Assembly: GCA_021030905.1 (NCBI GenBank)
Contig: JAGFMI010000007.1
Location: 62,001 to 126,000, forward strand
From: Pyrenula massariospora
Lineage: Eukaryota > Ascomycota > Eurotiomycetes > Pyrenulales > Pyrenulaceae
DNA length: 64,000 bases
Direction of reading: 5' to 3'
Shown here piece after piece: positions 54,803-64,000 of this stretch. Each line of letters starts with the position of its first letter. Position 1 is the stretch's first letter. The notes below the pieces were generated by a model, which did not search any database, was not told where the DNA came from, and saw nothing but the letters and a program-made list of their open reading frames with translations. Made by a program: the position numbers and the translations under genes.

Positions 54803-57312
54803 ATGTCGAACACCGACACCTGGCGCATACCCGGCCTTGAATACACGTATCATCCTTGGTATAATTGATTCACGTACCTCATCAAAGCCGGCGCGCTAAT
54901 GTAGTGACGATGAAAGGATTGCGCATTCCAAAAAGCCGAACGATAAAGATGGAGACCAGAGCTCTCCGAAGCAGCAACAACTCCCCAAAGGAAGCCCACC
55001 TCAGTATCCAGCGCCGCTTTCATCTTATGCCAGTGGAAGGAAGCAGGCTTGCGTATGGCTGCCGATCTTGCATTTGCTTTCGTTCTGTTATCTGACTTCT
55101 TATATGACGTGAAGATACGATGTTCGAAGAGGAAGCGAGCATGCGATAGTAGGCTACCAAGCTGTGGGAAATGCACAAGTATGCCGCTTTTTTACGCTCA
55201 AATTTGAAATTTCCATTGCATCTTTAAAGAGTGAAGTTGATGATTCTGGCAGTTGCTGGTGCTCAATGCATTTATCCGTTAACGGAGACAACGCCTAAGC
55301 CTACTCCTGCTCGAAAAAAGGCACGAGACGCGTCAAGACGTGATAGCCAAGCATCTAGCGATCATGCTGAGCGAGCTCCAGCTCCTTCAATACAATCTGG
55401 CGAGCATGAATTCTCCGGAGAAGCAATGTTAAGGGAACACTTTGACCCCTACTTCGATTTCGACTTCAATGATGCTATCTTCTCCCAGCCATACATGTGG
55501 CCAAGCTTGCCACTTCTACCGGAAGACGGCAATTATCCTTTTGATGCTGGAGACAGGCCATCCGGAAATACCACAAACGATATCAGCGGACACGTAGATA
55601 GCAGACACATGGACGGTTGGTCTGTTTCAGGAGATTGTGGGCTGGTCTTCGCGGGAAATCCAGTACCATCCACCTCAATGAGCGCCAACCCTCACTCCAA
55701 CCAGGTACTAGGTGTCCTCCCGGATTTTGCTACTATGACGGAGCTTCTTGAGATTTTCTTCGCTCAGTATCACAAATATCTACCATGTGTACATCGCGCG
55801 ACGTCGTTTGGGTCTATCAAACAAGATCCGAGGACGGTCGAGAAATCCGCCCTATTGCTATCATTGTTCGCCGTGGCATCACGATCTCATAAAGACAAAA
55901 GCATCCAGTCACAGGGTGAGGAATGGCTTGCTCTCGCGAAGAAAGTGTGGCAGCAGAACGCCACTTCTACAACCGATCCTACCTCGACCGTCCAGGCGGC
56001 CGCTTGGATCCTATTCCAGAATGTACTTGCAGCAGATATCAACGAGGGATGGCTCTTTCTGGGAACAGCATGCCGTTTCGCCAGCATGATTGGATTCGAT
56101 AGAATGGATAGTGCCCATCCACCGGCATGCCCCGCAGCTTTGAGACCCAAGGACGCGTTGGAGAGAGACACACGGCGTAGGGGTATGTGGTCGCTTTACA
56201 CCCTCGATAAAGTAAGTCGATGCCTGTCAAAAAACGGTGAAGGACTAGACTGCTAAGAAAGAAGACTCTCTCCTCCCTCTGTGGCTGGCCCATGGCTATC
56301 AGAGAAGATGAATTCAATGTCAACTTCCCAAACAGCGACGACGCCTTCCAAAACTCAAGCTTCGACGTGAGTCTCCCCCAAACAATCAAATCGCCCCCTA
56401 ACCATGACATTTCCGAGTACAGCTACCAACCCAACCCTTCACCACCCATCTCTCCACCCTAATCTCCCCGACGACCCCCTCTACCTTTCCCGATCCAACC
56501 ACCCTCCCCTCCCTCACGGCCCGCGCCCTCGTCCTCCTCGGCCAAGTTACCGCATACCACTCCCACCACCCCCATCCTCCATCCGATCAAGACTCCAACC
56601 TCGCCGCCCTCGATGCAACTCTAACGCGCTTCCACCTCCTCCTCTCCGCCTTGTCTCTCACCATCCCCCACATCCATGAGGTAGTCTACCTCCACATGCT
56701 AGTCCAGACCTGTACGATCCTCCTCCACCACCCCAAGGCGGGCCATTGTCTGAGCGGGGACCGCAACGTCAGCGGTGGTGAGAATACGAAGAAACACATG
56801 TGTCTAGTAGACACGCTGCCGCCGCGGGTGCGCAGGGCGGCCGCGGCGGCGAGGCAGATTGTCAAGCTTGTTAGGGAGGTTGTGGGATTGGGAGAGGTGG
56901 TGAGTGGATTGCTGAATCCGCTTTGTGTCGCTGCAGTAAGTCTTATCTCTATAAATCGGTATTCCAATGCCCTCTATCTCGGCCTTTGTGAGCTCTGTTT
57001 CGCGTTCCCCCTATCTCGGTCTTTATTTAGAGCTCGACATGTAATACTCCGACTCGGATACATCGCAATATTCCTCATCCTCCCATCCACCTCAAACCAA
57101 AATTTCCCTTTACTGATAGTGCTTAGTACTACCTGACAACCCGCTTCCAAATCCTGCTCCTCCACCACACCGGGAATCCGCAAGACAAAGACGACCTCGA
57201 TATGATGGTCATGCTGATGGATCGGTTTGCCGAGCGCTGGGGCGAGCTTGGCCGCAGGTATCGAGCGAGAGTGAAGAGGGATTTGGAGAGTTTGGATGAG
57301 GGTGGGAGTTGA
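54803..57312 (+). CDS. Zn2Cys6 transcription factor with fungal-specific domain
   Basis: Seven exons (54803-54858, 54905-55052, 55115-55178, 55253-56211, 56265-56366, 56423-56935, 57127-57312) give 675 residues. The zinc cluster has spacing C-x2-C-x6-C-x6-C-x2-C-x6-C. It is spread over three exons: the first Cys ends exon 2, exon 3 carries IRCSKRKRACDSRLPSCGKC, and the sixth Cys opens exon 4 (GAQCIYP). The fungal transcription-factor domain follows (FFAQYHKYLPCVH, WILFQNVLAADINEGWLFLG, ACRFASMIGF). It is nuclear and binds CGG-type sites. The last intron is 191 bases and the least certain. Its position just after a drug transporter suggests it may control that gene; this is inference. Confidence 0.86.
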
Positions 57313-58086
57313 GCATAACGGATGGCTTAGGATGGCATGGTATGGCATGTATGATGGACATCTCTTTCTGTAGGTTCTTGTGTTGGTTTAATGGGAGCAA
57401 CAGAATTATTGGTGACATGAACCATTGATACTTCTATGCTGGGCGTGTTTGTATGTAGGCTAGGCACACTAGGCTCTCGGAGGATACGCATGGTACATGC
57501 CCCTCGGAATCTGCGATTTCTTCCGCTGCGCCCGTCAAGTGTAAAGCTATCTATCCTTTTATACCAGACACCGACCATATGTCTGCTTCCAGTGCCCTGG
57601 GTAAATAAACCTACCTCCGCTGAAATGAGTCTCATAGCGTTGAATTCGGGGCGTTGAGAACGCGCTCGGCCCGTTCCGTTGCGTTACTAAATCGAAAAAT
57701 TGAGTAACACTAGATAGTTTACGATCTATATCGGAAACTGGAGGCCCTAACGGGAAGAAGGCAGAAAAAATTTGGTTAAAATTCTCAGGCTCTCGGCGAT
57801 CAATCTTAACGAACATCAAGATTGGTTACACAATGTTTTCAGCCAGGCCCGCGGTCTCGACCGGCCGCCATGCGGACAATTTACTATTGCCTTGTGTACT
57901 TCGCCACACCAAATGCGCCCCCAGCTGTTGCCTTTATTTGCGGTTTATGCCCCGCTCGTGAATACTGAGTGTCTGTTCAAAAAGAGGCTACGTCCAGGCC
58001 TACAGAGCTGGCAAGTAATTATTCTAACAACATCATGCTTATCGTAAATTCAACTTCGTTTTTTTGAGGTCTTCTCGTCTACTGCC
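57313..58086. other. intergenic region
   Basis: Short open frames on both strands (57327-57657, 57559-57819) have no motif. This is the 3' flank of the zinc-cluster gene and the promoter side of the N-domain/ankyrin gene. Confidence 0.45.
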
Positions 58087-60690
58087 ATGGCAGATCCCTT
58101 TTCCTTAGTTGCCAGTTCTTTCGCAGTTGTTGGCGTAGCAGACGTTGTACTGCGTGCAAGCGGTGAAGTCTATCGATTCCTCTCTGAGATTGGAGATGCG
58201 CCTATGGAAGTGGAGAGACTGCGACGTTGTACTCAAGAAACCACACTTCTCGTTCACACTTCGAAACAATACCTTGAAGAATTAAGAGATCATACTTCAG
58301 CCGTATCCCTGCCTGCTGCTGACTTGAGCCGAGCAATTGGTCTGTTCACTTCTGCCATTAGAGCTTTGGATCGCGAGCTAGGTGCTCTTGTGGTACTGGC
58401 TAAGAAATACAGTGGAGCTAGAAGGTCGTGGAGTGCAGTCAAATGGTTTCTTGATCAACGCAAAATCAGCAATTCTCTACAGAAGCTTGAGAATTCCAAG
58501 TCCACGCTAAACAGTGCTTTAACCCTTGTTGGCGGGTTCGTTGATCTCCGAGACTGACATGCATACCAACTGACATCTGTGAATAGAGGGCTGTACGATC
58601 ATGGCCAGAAGGACATCAAGAATGCCGTGGACCGTACATCCAATCAAGTTTTGGTTCAACTACATACTCAACAGCAAGCTCTGACGACGGTCAAAACGCT
58701 TCAAGAAAAATTGCTCGTGCAGCAGGACAGCTCTACACTCGCCTCTGTAAGGCACCGTGCACAAACAAATAGAATGTTGAGGAACGTGGTCAATGCCAAT
58801 AAGATGGCCCACCTAGAGCATAGCAAGACCAGGAAGCAAATCGTCGACGGCAGTCAAAAGGTTATCGATGATCTCTCCACTAAGCTTGATGGATTACCGA
58901 GAGCAATAGCGGAGACCTGTGTGGAAGCCAAAAAGAGCGATCGAGAGATCCGTATGATTGGGGAGCGCCGGGACGCAATGCTTGTTCCCCTGCTTCTTCT
59001 GAAGGATCACATGCGCCAGATCCTTCTTCAGATAGTGTCCCATCACGCCGAACAGATCTCATCAGAGCACATTTACTGGCTCCAGTCGGAATTTGACCAT
59101 CTTGTCTCATCGGCAACTCAAGAAGTCGCAGCCATTTCCCAATATTCCACGGCGACTCCGTTGGATAAATGGATCTATTCTCCAAATTCGAGTGACTTTT
59201 CGGGAATAGCAAAGGGGTCCGACATGCTGGCCCATGGGAGACAGCGAAAGGCTGAACTTGAAGAAACAGAACAGAGAAAAGGATCGGCTAGAGAAAGAAA
59301 ACGAAAGCGATTATATGCATATTACGAGACTTTCTCGTTTGTCTCGCCAGTGGGAAGCATAATCATTAGAGTTCCTAAACGGCATAATCCTTCAACTCAT
59401 GATTGCAGGTTTTACGAAGCAGGCGTTTCCTTCATTCCATCTACTAGCTTTTGCCCGACCGCCGTCACGGCTCGATTTGTTCAATTCATGGAACATTGGT
59501 CTCAACCACGAATTTTTGCGCAGCTCAATGTCTTTACTCTTACAGAAGACCGTAATCAATATTCGGAAATTTTTGTGCACGGAACAGTTGAAGAAGTTGA
59601 CACCGCTTTTCGAAATGGTATCATATCGCCATACGCCGTGGACAACAAAGGAGATAATATCTGTCTCTATGTGAGTCTCTGGTACCCAATATTCGAGTCA
59701 TAAGTTATAGATGTGAATGACCGAGATTTAATTATGCTCCATATAGTCTGCAGCTCGATTCAATAGGCCAGATCTTCTTCGATACTTAGACAGCCAAGGT
59801 GTTGGTCTGTCGACTTTGAAGTAAGTCTCCTGGGATGCCTTGGTTCGAAGCTGACCGATTTTAGTGGAGAAGCTGCCACTTTATCTGCATTTTGGAATGC
59901 TATCAAGGACTCTAGACATGTAAAAGGAGACTATAAGAAACACTACGAGACGCTTAACTATCTCAAAGAGAATGTAGCTATTTTCGGATCATATCTCCAT
60001 GGTTTCTTGCTACATGCTGTGTCCTGGTACTCAGATGACCATTGCTCAGATGACGAGATTCAGCTGATTACAGCATGGATGAGCTTCCTCAAAGCAGAAG
60101 CGTACAACTTTGACGATAAGCAAGGCGGCCCCTTTGGCAGATCACCAATGCTTGATCATCTGAGCCACTCTGGTCGCCAATGTCTAACAATCGTTCGTCT
60201 GCTCTTAGAATTCGGTGCTAATATACATGAGACTGATTCTCGAGGTTGCAACGCCATACAATGTGCAATGATATCGAATAGTCTGGGTCGTCACTCCGAA
60301 CTTCCGGGACTTCTCGAAGAGAAACTCAGTCTGATGATTGAATGCGGAGTCGACATTCACCATCGGAATAAATGGGGAAGCACACCATCAATGAATGCCG
60401 GAGGCTTTTGCAACTGCTGGGATGTGTGGTGTGCAGCCTTAGAACGCAATGGGAAGAACATCAACGAAGTTGTCGAGGCGGAGGGGAACTCATGGCTTCT
60501 AAACCCTTCTGAGGTAAATAAAAGAAAGAGAGAAAGAGAGTCGATATCATGTGAGAGTGATGAAGAGAGCGGAACAGAACAAAGCGAGGAAGAGAGTGAG
60601 ACAGACGGGAGTGATGAAGAGAATGAAACAGAAAACGAAGACACCGTAACGGATCAAACCCCTCTCCCAGCCAGACGTAGAAGTATATAG
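58087..60690 (+). CDS. STAND-type N-terminal domain protein with ankyrin-like repeats and acidic tail
   Basis: Four exons (58087-58535, 58587-59670, 59747-59820, 59865-60690) give 810 residues. The N-terminus (MADPFSLVASSFAVVGVADVV) is the fungal N-terminal helical domain found ahead of STAND NTPases and ankyrin proteins in non-self recognition. A helical, coiled-coil-like region follows (about 150-330). No P-loop or NACHT is seen. Ankyrin-like units lie after about residue 480: GTVEEVDTAFRNGIISPYAVDNKGDN, SAARFNRPDLLRYLDSQG and IVRLLLEFGANIHETDSRG. The last 60 residues are KRKRERES followed by an acidic Ser/Glu/Asp run. It may be a signalling or incompatibility-related protein. Exon 1/2 joining is slightly uncertain. 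Confidence 0.76.
60525..60645 (+). repeat. low-complexity coding stretch (Arg/Lys then Glu/Ser/Asp)
   Basis: Purine-rich sequence encodes KRKRERES and then repeated EESE/DEEN-like acidic text at the end of the N-domain/ankyrin gene. It explains the long antisense frames at 60357-60786. Confidence 0.75.
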
Positions 60691-62365
60691 GCACATCTCA
60701 TGACCTTTTGTCTGTCGACTACACACACGATGAGAAGCCATTTCAACCCTCCAGAAAAAGAGCAAAAATAATCCCAGCATCTTCACACATTACCAATGTA
60801 CACTGAAACTCCAAGCTCTTACCATACCCTGGTCTTCAACTTCAACTCATCAACACCCACAGATATTCCGCCTAACAGTCACCAAGAGCCCCCACTGGGG
60901 CATATCGACGTATCTGTCAATAGCTAGGCATTACAAGATAAGCATAACAGGTCTGTACGACACAAATCCCACCGACACTATTACCGCTTATCCAGTATCT
61001 GGACCAATATCCATCTCCTAACACCCCATGGAATACCCGATCTCTTCAATGGTATTGCCGGCCGCTGTCCACGCTTAACGCCGGCAGATAGCCGGCACTG
61101 ATCGCTGTGTCGGTGGTTGGGAATATTGTTCCCATGCTCATAGAATAGGTGTCGTGTTGAACAAGGCTCGGATGCAGCGCAACGTACAACGGTATTTGGA
61201 TACCGGCGTGACAATGAGAGTGATTCCTTCGTTGAACACCATACCCATGCACCATGGAACAGATACAATCCACGAACATACCCAAGGAAAAAGGAAAGCC
61301 GGAAGCCATTTTTCTTCCGTCTCATCTTCATTCCCATCACCCCGGAAGACGCTACAAGAGCTCGACGCTAGATCCCTGACCTATCTTGCCATGCCATCCT
61401 CCCATACTACACTCAGAATGAAAAGCCCGAGAAACCAGAAAAGGATCGATGAGATGAGTAGAACATCAGGTACCCAGGTAGGCAACACCCATGCAAAAAC
61501 GTCATAGACATACATAACCAGTCTCCCCCCCCCCCTTCAAAAGGTAGTACATAGAACGGAACCCCGACTCACGGTCTCTGTACGCGCTTCACGACGCTTG
61601 GAAGCAAGCAGGCAGGCACCTCTTAGGACGAGGAGCCCGACCGTTAGAAGACCAGTAGAAAAATGAAGTAGAGATGACACATAATCACTGGCGATGGTGT
61701 TGGGAATTCGACACCTCCCATCCCATCACAGTACACCCATCCAAACAAGACAAAGGAAAAACCGATGCGCCAAGTTTCAGAAAAGCATTTAACCCAGACG
61801 GGCGAGTACCTATCCCTCGGGAGTTGAGAAAAAAGATAGGAACGAAACTAGAGTAAAGTTTGTAGCATTTCGATATCTATTGACAGGAAGCAGACGGGCT
61901 ACTACCCATAAGGTCCGTAGCTCGTCAGCCCAAAGAGGATATTGATAGGGTAAGAAACAGTGCTGTAGAAGAAGATTCGTGGATGCAGCTCTCCTCACAT
62001 CCCCACCCATAGAGAAAACAACGGCCGTCACAATCGCACCAGATTAATTAAGCTGCTCCTCTCTCCAAGTAACAAGCCCCAATCTTGCAAAACGTCGAAG
62101 CCGAAGAAGAATAAGAGGAAGAAACAGGAAAGTAATGTGTGCAAGAAAGCGATAGTCCTCGCGATCACCCAACAGGTTCGCCAGATCTCCAGTTCAATTC
62201 GATATCCGGACAAGACAAATCCAGCCCTACTCAACAATGCCGAATCTCCAAACGCCGGACCGCAAAAAAAGATACGGTCTGCAAGCGCGGGGGGTATGTA
62301 TGATGAATGTGCAAAGCGCAGCAATTTTTCTGCAAGAAAGAGAAGGTTGCATGACGATCGTTTCA
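60691..62365. other. gene-free region between convergent genes
   Basis: About 1.7 kb. It has an 11-base C run at 61525-61535 and short frames on both strands with no motif. Part is probably the long 3' untranslated region of SHO1, but the sequence cannot prove it. Confidence 0.45.
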
Positions 62366-63416
62366 TCATAAGAGAATGAGGTAGTTCGAGGGTGCGATAC
62401 CCGTCTCTCCAGTCTCTTTCTTTGCCTGCCACCATCTACCAGACACGTCCGACACTTCGAGGATCTCGTGTTTCGCGAAGCTGATCTCATTCGCGTCGTC
62501 GGGGTTCGCTTCGTACGAGTAGATGGCCTTAGCGCGGTATGGGTATTCGGTTGGTTGGCCGACTTCATTGGGGGGCTCGACGGTTGTTGTTTGCGCTGGT
62601 GGGGTAGTGTTTGTGGGTGCGAGGCGGGGTTGAGATGCGTTGTGTTCGTTAGACCCAGCAGAGCCGCCCGGGTAGCCGATGATTGGGGACGATGTTTCGA
62701 GGCCATTTAGGTTTGATGTATACATGGGTTGTTGTGGACGACCGGAAGCGGTGGTGTCAGGTCGATTGTAGTTGTTGGCTGACATTGGACGGCTGTTGCG
62801 CGAATAATTTCGCTGATCTTTGTGGAGGGCGAACGAGTCGATGTAGCCGCGGTGGCGGGCTTGAGGTGTTGATCCAAAATAGAACATCCATATTATCTAG
62901 TGCGAGTCAGCGCATTCCCTGTTCATTTTAGAGCTTTCTGCGTACCGCAACGATCGACAGCAGAATGAAGCCAGCAGCCGCAGCCTCTTTCGCACCCTGG
63001 GGACTGTAAACAAGGGAGTTGACGGCGGAGGTCGTAAACACAAGTCCAGCAGCGAGGTAGCCAGTGATCTATCCGATTTAGTCAATTGTAAGTTTATCGG
63101 TGCAGTTGCCAACGTACCGCCACGCCGTAGGTGGTCGACGTGTCAGACCCGATAACAACAATCACGCCGATGATACACACAAGCATGTAGGTGATGGCCC
63201 ACCAAGCGTAGTTGGGAAATGGCGACTGAATATCTGCTATCACACTGCTGATGAATGCAATCAACCATGCGAGCTGTGTTAAGCAAAAGTCAGCCTCATG
63301 TCATGAGATGATCTTGAAAATATTTGGGGCCGTACGATTCCAATACTGATGGTAGCCAGCGCGAATGGATCGCCGGCCACGTTAGCAAAGTTGAAGGTAT
63401 TAAGGCGCCTATCCAT
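62366..63416 (-). CDS. SHO1: Sho1 osmosensor, four-pass membrane protein with SH3 domain
   Basis: Four exons (63416-63336, 63273-63118, 63068-62946, 62896-62366) give 296 residues, the usual size. The start [27 protein letters not shown] is typical. Four membrane segments follow: [57 protein letters not shown] and [19 protein letters not shown] Ser/Pro-rich linker leads to a C-terminal SH3 domain ([43 protein letters not shown] within about 62370-62540). Sho1 sits in the plasma membrane and recruits Pbs2 and Ste11 in the HOG and filamentation cascades. Introns interrupt each membrane-segment block, so only the last exon is long. Confidence 0.95.
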
Positions 63417-64000
63417 AATGTTGTTCTTCATTTTGTCTCAGTCAGGCCGTTGCGACCAGTTCGGATTGAGAGAGATCGGTTTGACTCAGCCGAGTATTCA
63501 GGTGATGGCGCGGACCAGCTAAAATATTCAAGCGCTAGATCCGTCGCGATGCAAAGTCACCAGATTTGTGAGGGAGTAATTGTTGTTTGAGGTGAAGTCT
63601 GAAGGAGAAAGTGTTGTGCTGCTTTTTTGAATTCAATGGGGGGAAGAAGGTAGTACGGTCAGCAAAGAGGAGCGTGCGCAATAGGCGCCGGCGTCAGGAG
63701 GTTGGCGGAAAAGCGGATGGACGAATACAGTTGGAAGTCGGCGGAAGCAAGCGTCGAAAAGAGTGAAACGCGTGTCGCTGGGTGATGTTCTGCGGTGACG
63801 TGTGGTTCGGAAGAGAAAGAAGTCGATTGATGGGCGTTCGTGTGTGAGATGGAGGTTTGGGGTGGTGGGTTTGGACGGTGAGGAAGACGAGCCTCGCAAG
63901 TCCCGGCGAAAGATGCTACGTTAGCGTGCTTCACGAACAGCGGACGAGGGACAGGCTTGTTACAGCTGGATTGAGGGGGCCGAGGCGGCTAAGCAGATGG
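63417..64000. other. upstream region of SHO1 and right edge
   Basis: This is presumably the promoter and leader of SHO1. Overlapping minus-strand frames (63633-63934) have no motif and reach the window edge without any gene I recognise. Confidence 0.45.

Noticed and set aside
56651-57136. 161-codon frame over the last intron of the zinc-cluster gene
   Set aside because: It starts in another frame of exon 6 and runs into the 191-base intron; the spliced model ends in a sensible C-terminus.
1-64000. Biosynthetic gene cluster, CRISPR-like or virus-derived element
   Set aside because: No polyketide, peptide-synthetase or terpene core enzyme, no spaced repeats, and no reverse transcriptase, integrase or capsid segment was recognised.

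Overview
This window is nuclear DNA of a filamentous ascomycete (Pezizomycotina). The genes are split by short GT-AG introns of about 43-65 bases with fungal branch sites (CTAAC/CTGAC-like). The proteins are typical of the group: a Ste11-type MAPKKK, Sho1, Vps18, an Est1-like protein, a Zn2Cys6 factor, a STAND-type N-terminal domain and secreted carbohydrate-active enzymes. I cannot place the genus. I saw no tRNA, rRNA, CRISPR or intact transposable element. Exon coordinates come from reading splice sites and checking that the joined reading frame is open and of whole-codon length. Several genes do not appear as one long open frame.

Left third (1-24.6 kb) is accessory and gene-sparse. It holds a secreted GH5 endoglucanase with a CBM46/X2-like tail (+), an intronless secreted HExxH protein (-), an alpha/beta-hydrolase with HGGG (+), a membrane-anchored lysozyme-like protein (-), a large multi-pass membrane protein (-), the C-terminal remnant of an AAA ATPase (-), a small beta-carbonic anhydrase (+), a Ser/Thr-rich single-pass surface protein (-) and a 757-residue protein of unknown role (+). 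Long gene-free stretches lie between them. Mitochondrial ribosomal protein MRPL7 (+) closes this part.

Middle (25-43 kb) mixes housekeeping and regulatory genes: the MAPKKK Ste11/SteC (-), a ZNF511-type zinc-finger protein (+), a second secreted HExxH-family protein in which the second His is replaced (+), a C2H2/fungal-specific transcription factor (-), a carboxymuconolactone-decarboxylase-like protein in four small exons (-), an Est1/SMG7-like protein (+) and adenosine kinase in six exons (-).

Right third (43-64 kb) holds a divergent ubiquitin C-terminal hydrolase (+), a class C beta-lactamase-like esterase (+), Vps18 (+), a DHA1 drug transporter (+) followed closely by a Zn2Cys6 regulator whose zinc cluster is cut by two introns (+), a STAND-type N-domain protein with ankyrin-like repeats and an acidic tail (+), and the osmosensor Sho1 (-).

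Functional links: Sho1 and Ste11 act in one HOG/MAPK branch; the drug transporter and the zinc-cluster factor next to it may be a regulator-target pair; the two HExxH-family proteins are paralogues 27 kb apart. The most unusual items are that paralogue pair, the membrane-tethered lysozyme-like protein, the bacterial-style GH5-CBM46 enzyme and the N-domain/ankyrin protein without an NTPase.
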